DNA from: Actinomyces bovis
GTDB lineage: Bacteria > Actinomycetota > Actinomycetes > Actinomycetales > Actinomycetaceae
Direction of reading: 5' to 3'
Assembly: GCF_900444995.1 (NCBI RefSeq)
Contig: NZ_UAPQ01000006.1
Coordinates: 124,001 to 188,000, forward strand
Length of the DNA stretch: 64,000 bases
Below the pieces are notes generated by a model. The model did not search any database. It was given only the letters and a program-made list of their open reading frames with translations, and was not told the DNA's origin. This document shows, piece after piece, positions 36,812 to 43,757 of this stretch. The position numbers were made by a program, and so were the translations under genes. How positions within the stretch are numbered: position 1 is the stretch's first letter; each line of letters starts with the position of its first letter.

Positions 36812-37085
36812 AGTAGAGCAGAGCCTGCTTGGTGGAGTTGTGGCGTCTCTATGCAGCCTTGCCTGCCAGCTGCTTGGGCACGACCGGGGCGAGCGGAGCT
36901 TTGCAAGGCACGAACGGAGGCGGGACTAGCTCTGAGCAAAGGCGAGCAGAGCCGCCCAGGGTAGGAGTGGACTAGGGCGGCGAGCACAGTTCGGCAGAAA
37001 CAGTGCGGGGCGCCTCCAGACTTCTAGTCCGAGGCGCCCCGCGTAGGGCAGACCAAGCTCCCTGAATACCTGGCCCGGGCTTATC
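36812..37085. other. Gap between menA and the repeat lipoprotein
   Basis: A 274-base GC-rich gap between convergent genes. It holds the hairpin at 37005-37042 and several short inverted pieces (GCCTTGC at about 36861 with GCAAGGC at about 36902; GCTCTG/CAGAGC near 36930-36952). No ORF with coding character and no tRNA is seen. Confidence 0.5.
37005..37042 (-). terminator. Terminator hairpin of the repeat lipoprotein gene
   Basis: A perfect 12-base stem GCGGGGCGCCTC (37005-37016) with its complement at 37031-37042 and a 14-base loop, 44 bases beyond the lipoprotein stop on the minus strand. The following minus-strand sequence ACTGTTTCTG is only weakly T-rich. Confidence 0.6.
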
Positions 37086-37319
37086 TCACTTCTTGTCCTT
37101 GCCGTCGCTCATCTTGTCTTTCCCATCAGACTTCTTGTCCTTGCCGTCGCTCATCTTGTCTTTCCCATCAGACTTCTTGTCCTTGCCGTCGCTCATCTTG
37201 TTGGTCTGGCTGACAGATGGCTTCTCGGCGGGCTTCTTCTCAGAGCCGCAGGCGGCCAGGCCGAAGGCGGAGGCGGCAGCGAGGGCAGAAATGGCGATGG
37301 TGGTGGTCAGGCGGCGCAT
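37086..37319 (-). CDS. Small lipoprotein with tandem KSDGKDK/MSDGKDK repeats
   Basis: A 77-residue secreted lipoprotein. Signal peptide MRRLTTTIAISALAAASAFG ends in the lipobox LAAC (Cys24), followed by a short linker and, from about residue 41 to the end, five 7-residue repeats alternating MSDGKDK and KSDGKDK. The tail is highly charged and probably disordered, perhaps metal-binding. It resembles repeat lipoproteins annotated as pentapeptide-repeat MxKDx-like, but the unit differs. It is divergent from dipZ and shares its promoter type, so it probably belongs to the SigK regulon, possibly in the place taken by MPT83/MPT70 in mycobacteria. A ribosome site GAGAGG is present. Confidence 0.8.
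   Translation of the reverse strand: MRRLTTTIAISALAAASAFGLAACGSEKKPAEKPSVSQTNKMSDGKDKKSDGKDKMSDGKDKKSDGKDKMSDGKDKK
37087..37203. repeat. 42-base tandem repeat inside the lipoprotein gene
   Basis: About 2.8 copies of a 42-base unit (starts of the shared CTTCTTGTCC at 37089, 37131 and 37173), each made of two related 21-base halves. The copies are almost identical, so copy number is likely to vary between strains without shifting the frame. Confidence 0.9.
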
Positions 37320-37378
37320 TGAGTGTTCCTCTCAGATTGAGCTGTTGAGCAACGGTTGTTCCGTGCTCTCGGGAAGTG

Positions 37379-37406
37379 ATTCGGAGCCAGATGCCGCCCG
37401 GATTGG
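37379..37406 (-). promoter_or_regulatory. SigK-type promoter of the repeat lipoprotein
   Basis: On the minus strand, CCAATCC (37406-37400), 15 bases, then CCGAAT (37384-37379). This matches the architecture in front of dipZ and resembles the mycobacterial SigK consensus (CCATCC/CCGAAT, recalled). The start codon is about 53 bases beyond the expected transcription start. Confidence 0.65.
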
Positions 37407-37416
37407 TAAAGCTGCT

Positions 37417-37430
37417 GTGACCATGGTCAC
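37417..37430. promoter_or_regulatory. 14-base palindrome between the divergent promoters
   Basis: Perfect palindrome GTGACCATGGTCAC lying 10 bases outside the lipoprotein -35 box and 20 bases outside the dipZ -35 box. Its position suggests an operator for a second regulator acting on both genes. Confidence 0.45.
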
Positions 37431-37450
37431 TCTTTAGTGGGGGTTTAGGT

Positions 37451-37478
37451 CCAATCCAATCCCCCGCCTGCTCCGAAC
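37451..37478 (+). promoter_or_regulatory. SigK-type promoter of dipZ
   Basis: CCAATCC (37451-37457), 15 bases, CCGAAC (37473-37478). Same boxes and same spacer length as the divergent lipoprotein promoter. The dipZ ATG is 38 bases after the -10 box. Confidence 0.65.
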
Positions 37479-37516
37479 CTCGAGTGAATCCATCACCGAT
37501 CAAGGAGGACTGCCTC

Positions 37517-39337
37517 ATGACCAGCCTGGTGCTAATTGGCCTGTTAGGCGGCCTAATCACCGCCATATCACCATGCATCCTGCCGGTCCTGCCGGTCATA
37601 CTCGTGTCCGGCGGGGTGGCCGACGGCGAAGGCAAGGACCGCAAACAGGCTGTCGCAGCCAAGAGCGCCACGGCGCAACCCGCCGTCGTCAACAACCTCG
37701 GCTTCACTGACGCCACCGGGCTTATCAACCTGTCAGGCTCCGGCAAAGCCGCTGGCAGCGCAGCAAGCACAGCTGCCCCCACTGCCGCGAGCGCCGCTAA
37801 GTCCGGCAAGAAACGCAATTCCCGCCCCTACCAGGTGGTGGCTGGACTGGTTATCTCCTTCACCTTCTTCACACTCCTGGGCTCCACGATCCTGAGCCTG
37901 CTCAACCTGCCCCAGGACTTCATCCGCTGGGCTGGCATCGTGCTGCTGGCGGTTATCGGCGTCGCCATGATTTTCCCCAAGCTCATGCACTTCTTGGAGC
38001 GGCCCTTCGAACGCTTCGGCCGTGTGGGCGGAGGCGGCCCCTCCAACGGTTTCCTGCTGGGCCTAGTGCTCGGCGCTGCCTATGTGCCCTGCGCCGGCCC
38101 GGTGCTGGCCGCCGTCTCCGTTGCAGGCTCCACCGGCAAGATCGGCCTAGACACCGTGATACTCGCAGTGTCATTCGGGCTAGGCACCGCCATCCCACTG
38201 CTGGGCTTCGCGCTGGCTGGCCGCGAGGTGGCTGCGCGAGTCAACGCATTCCGCACCCGCCAGCGCGCCATCCGCGTCACCGCAGGCGTTCTCATGATCG
38301 CCCTTTCCGGCGCTCTGGTCGCCGACCTGCCTGCCGTCCTGCAGCGCGCCCTGCCTGACTACACCAAGTCCGCTCAGGCCTCCACGGACCGCCTCCTGCA
38401 CGGCACCTCCACCTGCAAGCCCGGCGCAGAGAACCTCGGTGACTGCGGCGAACTACCCAAGATCGTTGACCCCGTGGCCTGGCTCAACACCCCCAACGGC
38501 GGCGCCCTAGCAACGGCCAACCAGCCCGGAAAAGTCACGCTAGTGGACTTCTACGCCTACTCCTGCATCAACTGCCAGCGTTCCGTCCCCGGTATCCAGA
38601 AGCTCCACGAGACCTACAAGGACGCTGGCCTACAGATCATCGGCATCCACGCCCCTGAGTACGCCTTCGAAAAAGAGGTGGAGAATGTGCGGGCTGGCTC
38701 GGAAAAGCTCGGCATCACCTACCCGGTGGCGGTGGACTCAAACCTGACCACCTGGGAGAGCTTCAACAACCACTACTGGCCCGCCCACTACCTGGCTGAC
38801 CACACAGGCAAGCTCCGCCAGCTCGGCTTCGGCGAAGGCGGTGAAGCCACGCTGGAGAAGCACGTGCGCACCCTCCTGCAGGAAGCCAACCCCGGCGTCG
38901 CCCTGCCCGCAGCAGTGTTCTCCGACGACGCCCCCACCGTCCAGGGAGACCGCACCGCTGAAACCTACCTGGGCTCAGACCGAGTAACCCGCGTGGCTGG
39001 TGCCCCGATCATCCCGGGCACCCAGGACTACAGCTTCCCTGAGTCCATGCCCACGGACACGGTTGCTCTAGATGGCAAGTGGCATGTGGAGGGGCAGCAC
39101 ATCAGCCCGGAGGGCGGACCCGCCAAGCTGCGCCTGAACTGGCACGGCAAGCAGGTCAACCTGGTGGCCTCTGGGCAGGGGGAGCTCAAATGGACCTTCA
39201 ACGGCCAGTCCGGCTCCATGCAGGTACCGCCTGTGCCTAACGGTTTGGCCCTGATTGAGGGACAGGAGATGGTCTCCGGAGTGCTGGAGATCGAGGTTCC
39301 CCAGGGTGTTCAGCTCTACTCCTTCACCTTTGGCTGA
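37517..39337 (+). CDS. dipZ: DipZ-type thiol-disulfide protein (CcdA + thioredoxin-like + C-terminal beta domain)
   Basis: Carries reducing power across the membrane to extracytoplasmic disulfides. Of 606 residues, 1-300 form the CcdA/DsbD-like membrane part with Cys20 (SPCILPVLP) and Cys192 (YVPCAGPVL); about 330-460 form an external TlpA-like thioredoxin domain with Cys350 and Cys353 (YSCINCQRS); the last 150 residues form a beta-rich domain as in mycobacterial DipZ. An unusual Ala/Ser-rich insert (about 35-95) follows helix 1. ATG at 37517 has AAGGAGGA. The downstream sigK-rskA and the SigK-like promoter suggest regulation by SigK. Confidence 0.88.
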   Translation: MTSLVLIGLLGGLITAISPCILPVLPVILVSGGVADGEGKDRKQAVAAKSATAQPAVVNNLGFTDATGLINLSGSGKAAGSAASTAAPTAASAAKSGKKRNSRPYQVVAGLVISFTFFTLLGSTILSLLNLPQDFIRWAGIVLLAVIGVAMIFPKLMHFLERPFERFGRVGGGGPSNGFLLGLVLGAAYVPCAGPVLAAVSVAGSTGKIGLDTVILAVSFGLGTAIPLLGFALAGREVAARVNAFRTRQRAIRVTAGVLMIALSGALVADLPAVLQRALPDYTKSAQASTDRLLHGTSTCKPGAENLGDCGELPKIVDPVAWLNTPNGGALATANQPGKVTLVDFYAYSCINCQRSVPGIQKLHETYKDAGLQIIGIHAPEYAFEKEVENVRAGSEKLGITYPVAVDSNLTTWESFNNHYWPAHYLADHTGKLRQLGFGEGGEATLEKHVRTLLQEANPGVALPAAVFSDDAPTVQGDRTAETYLGSDRVTRVAGAPIIPGTQDYSFPESMPTDTVALDGKWHVEGQHISPEGGPAKLRLNWHGKQVNLVASGQGELKWTFNGQSGSMQVPPVPNGLALIEGQEMVSGVLEIEVPQGVQLYSFTFG

Positions 39338-39457
39338 GCCATGCAAACCTGCCGAGTAGCGCCTGCTGAAGGCGCAGTGTGGACCACCCCCCTGACTGCT
39401 GCCCCGTCCCACCCGGTGGGGCGGCGGGACAGGGCGGTCCGCCCGGCACCACAGACC

Positions 39458-39505
39458 CCGTGTGGGGTGCGCCGCCCCGGTTGCCTGACGGCGCGCCCCA
39501 CACGG
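39458..39505 (+). other. Long hairpin between dipZ and sigK
   Basis: A 16-base stem (CCGTGTGGGGTGCGCC at 39458-39473, pairing with 39490-39505, one G-U pair) and a 16-base loop, about 120 bases after dipZ and 50 bases before the sigK start. No T-run follows. It may end the dipZ transcript or regulate sigK translation. Confidence 0.5.
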
Positions 39506-39556
39506 TCCATTCGCCAGGAGCCCGGTTCGGGACAGCTGGCGGCTGAGAGAAGGCCC

Positions 39557-40153
39557 ATGCTCCAGGGGCATGAGCCTTCCCTCTACGATGGGGGAGTGCA
39601 GTCCCCCGAACAGCTGAATGACGACGCCGCCCTCATGGCTCGCGTGGTGCAACGCGACCAGCAGGCTTTTGCACAGCTGTACGACCGCTGGTCCGCGCGC
39701 CTGCTGGCCCTGACCGTGCAGGTGCTGGTGGACCGGGCGCAGAGTGAAGAGGTGCTGCAGGAGGTTTTCCTGGAGGCCTGGCGTCGCGCAGACACCTACG
39801 ATCCGACTCTCGGCAGTGTGCGCGCCTGGCTGGTCACCCTTACTTGCCGCCGTGCCATCGACCGGGTGCGCGCCAGCCAGTCAGCTCGCGACCGTGAAAA
39901 CCGCTGGCACGGCACCATGCCCGACGCTGACGTCACCGTGCAGCAAGTGGAAGACCGCCTAGAGGGCGAAGAAGTGCGCCAGGCCTTGGACGCCGTGGGG
40001 GAGCCGCACCGCTCCACCCTGCTACTCGCCTACTTCAGCGGCCTGACCCACACGGAGATCGCTACCCGCACCGGCGTGCCCTTGGGCACAGTTAAGACCC
40101 GTATCAGAGATGGAATAGCAAAGCTGCGCACACATATGGGGGTGGAGCTATGA
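39557..40153 (+). CDS. sigK: ECF sigma factor, SigK-like
   Basis: Extracytoplasmic-function sigma factor, 198 aa from the ATG at 39557, which has GAGAGAAGG upstream (GTG at 39596 is the alternative; the open frame to 39341 crosses a hairpin and is not credible). Sigma region 2 (QAFAQLYDRWSARLLALTVQ, EEVLQEVFLEAWRR) and region 4 (LLAYFSGLTHTEIATRTGVP, LGTVKTRIRDGIAKLR) are complete. The SigK assignment rests on the RskA-type partner next door and on the dipZ neighbour; both are SigK-linked in mycobacteria. Its own promoter does not show the CCAATCC/CCGAAY pattern. Confidence 0.85.
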   Translation: MLQGHEPSLYDGGVQSPEQLNDDAALMARVVQRDQQAFAQLYDRWSARLLALTVQVLVDRAQSEEVLQEVFLEAWRRADTYDPTLGSVRAWLVTLTCRRAIDRVRASQSARDRENRWHGTMPDADVTVQQVEDRLEGEEVRQALDAVGEPHRSTLLLAYFSGLTHTEIATRTGVPLGTVKTRIRDGIAKLRTHMGVEL

Positions 40154-41052
40154 GCCAGGACCAGAGCACCGGAATGCCCATGGGAGACTTAAGCGTGCCG
40201 TCTAAGGGCGACGACGCCGAACTGCTCGCGGCACTAGAGGCCGATGAGGCGCTCGCGGTGTTGGCTACCTCGCTGCCGCCGGTGGAGCCTTCACCGGGTC
40301 TGCGCGCCGCAGTGCTTGGGGCAATCGCCCGCGAGGTTGAGGCTGAGGCGGCGAGTAAGGCGGAGGGAGCCCAAGCAGAGGTGCTTCACCTGAAGACGGC
40401 CAGTCACTTGCTGCCCACAGCCAAGCAGGACGGGCGCGCTGAAGTGACTGCCCTCCCGCAACCGGCAGACCAGCCGGAATCCAGCACTGCGGCGACGTCG
40501 TCGGTTGGTGGGGCGCAGGTGCTTAGCTTGCCGTCTCGACGCCGTTGGCTGACGGGCGCGCTGCAGGTGGCTGCGAGTGTCGCTGTGTTGGCGGTGGGCG
40601 TTGGGATTGGCCGTTGGAGTGCCATGGATTCCATGGCCCCGACGCAGCATTTTGCGCAGCTCAACCAGGCGCAGGACGTCCAGCGGGTCACGGACACTAT
40701 GCCTGATGGGCATATCGCCACCCTCACCTGGTCTAAGGACATGAGCATGACTGCCCTCGCTCTGCCCGACCAGATGATGAGCGATGCAGCCGGAGCCAGC
40801 CTGCAGGTTTGGCTGCTTAAGGAGGGACAGGTGCGATCCCTGGGGCTGTACGACCCCGCCAAAGGGGCGGGCTTTACCTTCCTAGATCCGATGTTGGAGC
40901 CCGGTGAGCGGGTGTTCATTACGCTTGAACCCAAAGGTGGCTCCAGCAGGCCCAGTGGCGAGCCGCTGGTGGTTTTTGACGTCTCCGCGAAGTCTGAGGG
41001 CACCACTCCGGGGCAGTCTCAGGTCCAGACTTCCGCGCCCACTGAAGCCTGA
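40150..41052 (+). CDS. rskA: Anti-sigma factor, RskA family
   Basis: Membrane anti-sigma factor of 300 aa that should hold the adjacent sigma factor inactive. The cytoplasmic part (1-130) has no zinc-binding HxxxCxxC motif, the single helix is at about 134-156 (LTGALQVAASVAVLAVGVGI), and the external RskA domain carries LQVWLLKEGQVRSLGLYD and ERVFITLEPKGGSSRPSGEP. The start overlaps the sigma stop (ATGA), so the two are made together. The signal sensed is unknown; in mycobacteria RskA is cleaved by membrane proteolysis. Confidence 0.88.
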   Translation: MSQDQSTGMPMGDLSVPSKGDDAELLAALEADEALAVLATSLPPVEPSPGLRAAVLGAIAREVEAEAASKAEGAQAEVLHLKTASHLLPTAKQDGRAEVTALPQPADQPESSTAATSSVGGAQVLSLPSRRRWLTGALQVAASVAVLAVGVGIGRWSAMDSMAPTQHFAQLNQAQDVQRVTDTMPDGHIATLTWSKDMSMTALALPDQMMSDAAGASLQVWLLKEGQVRSLGLYDPAKGAGFTFLDPMLEPGERVFITLEPKGGSSRPSGEPLVVFDVSAKSEGTTPGQSQVQTSAPTEA

Positions 41053-41398
41053 AATCAAGGACAGCTCGGTTTGCCGGTATTCCTCCGGAGATCCCTGATA
41101 GGCCTGGGGTTTTTGCGGTGTTCTTCCGGGCGGCATAGCTCCGGCCTAGGGCGCTCCTGAATGGCAGTGACGACGGCGACCAGCAGGCCCGGGCGCGCAC
41201 CCTGTTCACCACGGCAGCCATAGCACCGGGGTTACTGCTGTTGGTGGCAGCCCTGTATCTGGCTGGAGTAAGGACGACGCCGCCGCGTCGCCGTCGGAGC
41301 GGTAGTTGTGCGCAGCACTCGGCCTGTGCAGCCAGCGTGAACCGCTACGGCGTCGCAGCCACCGGGGGAGCCGCCTGGGTATGTACCAGGAGCCAGGG
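41053..41398 (+). pseudogene. Intergenic region with a possible gene remnant
   Basis: A 346-base gap between rskA and the convergent menB. In one plus frame, from about 41145 to 41400, there is a stretch with a membrane-helix look (ARTLFTTAAIAPGLLLLVAA at about 41197-41256) followed by a basic Arg-rich tail and a stop, but no plausible start codon or ribosome site. It could be the C-terminal remnant of a transporter or chance. No promoter or RNA gene is recognised. Confidence 0.3.
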
Positions 41399-42430
41399 TT
41401 AGAAGTAATAAGGAAACGGCGACCAATCCGGCTCGCGACGCTGCAAGAAGGCATCCCGCCCTTCCACCGCCTCATCCGTCATATAAGCCAGGCGAGTGGC
41501 CTCCCCAGCAAAGACCTGCTGCCCCGCTAAACCGTCATCAGCCAAGTTGAAAGCCAATTTGAGCATGCGGATCGCCTGCGGGGACTTGGAAGCCACCACT
41601 GCCGCCCACTCCAACGCTCGCTCCTCCAACTGCTCATGCGGCACCGCCTCATTCACCACGCCCCAACGCTCAGCAGTCACGGCGTCGTAAGTCCGCGCCA
41701 GGAAGAAAATCTCCCGCGCCCGCTTATCGCCCACCTGACGAGCCAACAAGGCTGAGCCATAGCCAGCGTCAAAGCTCCCCACATTCGCGTCCGTCTGCTT
41801 AAAACGTGCGTGCTCAATGCTCGCTAGTGACAGGTCACAAACCACGTTCAGCGAATGCCCACCGCCGGCCGCCCAACCGGATACCGCAGCGATCACCACC
41901 TTGGGCATGGTGCGGATCAGCCGCTGCACCTCCAAAATGTGCAAGCGACCAGCCCGGGCAGCGTCAATCCGCGCCTGACGAGCCGCCACCTCCGCGTCAT
42001 GGTCCTCCGCCTGCGGCAAATCATCCACTGCCTGACCCGGAGCACCCTCATAGTGATAGCCGTCGCGACCACGAATACGCTGGTCCCCACCAGAGCAGAA
42101 GCCCCAGCCACCATCCTTAGGGGAAGGGCCATTGCCGGTAAGAATCACCGCGCCCACATCACCACTCATGCGTGCATGGTCCAACACCCGATACAGCTCA
42201 TCCACCGTGTGCGGGCGGAAGGCATTACGCAACTCTGGGCGGTCCAGCGCCACCCGCACCACCGGCAAGTCCCGCAGCCAATTACCAGCAGCATCCCGCT
42301 CGCAGCCACGGTGATAAGTCACATCCGTCAGCGCGCCCGGCTGCGAGCAACGATTAGGGAAACCCTCCACTTCCCGCCAATGCTTGGGGTCAAAAATCGC
42401 CGAGACGCGGGCAGGCAAGGGGTAGGTCAT
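41399..42430 (-). CDS. menB: 1,4-Dihydroxy-2-naphthoyl-CoA synthase MenB
   Basis: Crotonase-fold enzyme closing the naphthoquinone ring from succinylbenzoyl-CoA. The 343-aa protein is the long actinobacterial form; GGDQRIRGRDGY, AAVSGWAAGGGHSLNVVCDL and FDAGYGSALLARQVGDKRAR place the oxyanion hole and active-site loop. The start is the ATG at 42430: on the minus strand TACTCT lies six bases before it with no ribosome site, suggesting a leaderless message. A longer frame to 42490 would run into the repeat motif. It is divergent from menC and they share the element at 42467-42622. Confidence 0.93.
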   Translation of the reverse strand: MTYPLPARVSAIFDPKHWREVEGFPNRCSQPGALTDVTYHRGCERDAAGNWLRDLPVVRVALDRPELRNAFRPHTVDELYRVLDHARMSGDVGAVILTGNGPSPKDGGWGFCSGGDQRIRGRDGYHYEGAPGQAVDDLPQAEDHDAEVAARQARIDAARAGRLHILEVQRLIRTMPKVVIAAVSGWAAGGGHSLNVVCDLSLASIEHARFKQTDANVGSFDAGYGSALLARQVGDKRAREIFFLARTYDAVTAERWGVVNEAVPHEQLEERALEWAAVVASKSPQAIRMLKLAFNLADDGLAGQQVFAGEATRLAYMTDEAVEGRDAFLQRREPDWSPFPYYF

Positions 42431-42466
42431 GGCCCCAGAGTAGGGGAGCGGGGCAACTGCAACCGG

Positions 42467-42622
42467 CGCAAGTGTCACAAAATGCAGCACTTTGAAGCCG
42501 ACGGGCCTCAGCTTCCCTCAGCCCGACCGGCAGAAACATTGCAATCAAGCCATTCTGCGATGCCGCAAAACGCCCGCCACCACCAGTGCCCGCTCAAAGT
42601 ACTGCAAACCGTGCCAGTTTAA
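42467..42622. repeat. Intergenic element with inverted men motif (between menB and menC)
   Basis: The motif TCAAAGTGCTGCA is on the - strand at 42495-42483 pointing to menB; TCAAAGTACTGCA, one base different, is on the + strand at 42594-42606 pointing to menC. Outer flanks (TTTTGTGACACTTGCG and AACCGTGCCAGTTTAA) match those of the element upstream of menA. The centre has GCAGAAACATTGCAA, comparable to GCAGAATTGCAA there. Confidence 0.65.
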
Positions 42623-42640
42623 GGAGTCTCAGCCACCCCC

Positions 42641-42646
42641 TATCCT
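42641..42646 (+). promoter_or_regulatory. -10 box of menC, leaderless start predicted
   Basis: TATCCT seven bases before the menC ATG, with no Shine-Dalgarno nearby. The -35 region (TTTAAG at 42618) is poor and abuts the conserved motif at 42594-42616, which would suit an activator. Confidence 0.4.
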
Positions 42647-42653
42647 GGTAACC

Positions 42654-43757
42654 ATGACTCAGGGGAAGACCGGCAAGCACGCCTACGTGCCCTCAGGCGC
42701 CGGAGCCCCCGGGGAGCTGGACCTGGATTTGCTGCGCGCCCAGGACCGCAGCGGCCTGCTGGAAGGCATCGACCGTGCCCTCGTCTACGACATCCCCCTG
42801 CGCACCCACTTCCGCGGCCTGACGCGCCGCGATGGCGTACTCCTGCACGGCCCCGCAGGCTGGGGTGAAGTAGCCCCCTTCTGGGACTACGGCGCCACCG
42901 CCTCCGCTCCCTGGCTCGCCTCCGCCCTAGAGCAGGCCACCGGCCGCTCCTGCCAGGACGCCAGCCCCCTGCCCGAAGCACTGCGCCACGCGATACTGGT
43001 CAACCTCACCGTGCCCGAAGTCAGCGCCGCCGCCGCCCACACCCTGGTCCAGAAAAGCGGCTGCACCACCGTGAAAGTAAAGATCGCGGGTACCCCTGAA
43101 AACCTGAAAGCGGACCTGGCTCGCCTGGAAGCCGTTCGCGCCGCACTCGGCCCTGGCGGCGCAGTGCGCATTGACGTCAACGGCGCTTGGGACCTGGAGT
43201 CTGCCCGCACCAGCCTGCCCCTGATGAATGACGCTGCCGGGGGGCTGGAGTACGTGGAGCAGCCCTGCCGCGCCACCGCGGACCTGGCCCGCCTGCGCCG
43301 TGAGACCAATGTGCCCATCGCCGCCGACGAGTCCATCCGCCTGGCCGCCGACCCCATGGAGGTGATCCGCCAAGAGGCGGCGGATATCGCCATTCTCAAG
43401 GTCGCGCCCCTGGGCGGGGTGCGCGCCGCCCTGCGCCTGGCCGAGCAGCTGGGTCTGCCCGTCGTCGTCTCCTCTGCGCTCGATACGAGCGTGGGCCTGT
43501 ACGCCGGGCTGCGGCTCGCCACCGCTTTGCCCCGGCTGGAGCACGCCTGTGGTCTGGGTACCATCAGCCTTCTGCGTCAGGATGTGGCCGTGCCCGGCAT
43601 GACGCCCAAGGACGGCATCCTGGCGTTGCGCCGCCTGCGCGTCTCACGCAACCTGCTGCCTGCGGTCATGGCCGATGTGGAGCTCACCGCTCGCTGGCAG
43701 ACCCGCCTGGGGCACATGCTCGATGCCCTGCGCACCCGCCTGGCCGGTGCCGCATGA
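42654..43757 (+). CDS. menC: o-Succinylbenzoate synthase MenC
   Basis: Enolase-superfamily enzyme dehydrating SHCHC to o-succinylbenzoate. The 367-aa protein has the catalytic lysines in the KVK motif (Lys141/Lys143), metal ligands Asp174 (RIDVNGAWD), Glu202 (EYVEQPC) and Asp225 (IAADES), and the second base Lys249 (ILKVAPLGG). The ATG at 42654 begins MTQGKTGKHAYVPSG, longer than many MenC, but the TATCCT box just upstream supports it. The stop overlaps the menD start by four bases. Confidence 0.92.
   Translation: MTQGKTGKHAYVPSGAGAPGELDLDLLRAQDRSGLLEGIDRALVYDIPLRTHFRGLTRRDGVLLHGPAGWGEVAPFWDYGATASAPWLASALEQATGRSCQDASPLPEALRHAILVNLTVPEVSAAAAHTLVQKSGCTTVKVKIAGTPENLKADLARLEAVRAALGPGGAVRIDVNGAWDLESARTSLPLMNDAAGGLEYVEQPCRATADLARLRRETNVPIAADESIRLAADPMEVIRQEAADIAILKVAPLGGVRAALRLAEQLGLPVVVSSALDTSVGLYAGLRLATALPRLEHACGLGTISLLRQDVAVPGMTPKDGILALRRLRVSRNLLPAVMADVELTARWQTRLGHMLDALRTRLAGAA

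Noticed and set aside
36812-37004. Possible tRNA or small RNA between menA and the lipoprotein
   Set aside because: No cloverleaf, no TTCGA arm and no CCA end; only short inverted pieces.
37087-37203. Short tandem repeats resembling a CRISPR array
   Set aside because: The 42-base units are directly adjacent with no spacers and encode a repeating peptide in a lipoprotein gene.
39341-39556. Longer N terminus for the sigma factor
   Set aside because: The extra 72 codons are Pro/Arg-rich, span a long hairpin and are unlike any sigma factor; the ATG at 39557 has a ribosome site.
42431-42490. Longer N terminus for MenB
   Set aside because: The added residues come from the conserved intergenic motif, and a -10 box lies just before the ATG at 42430.
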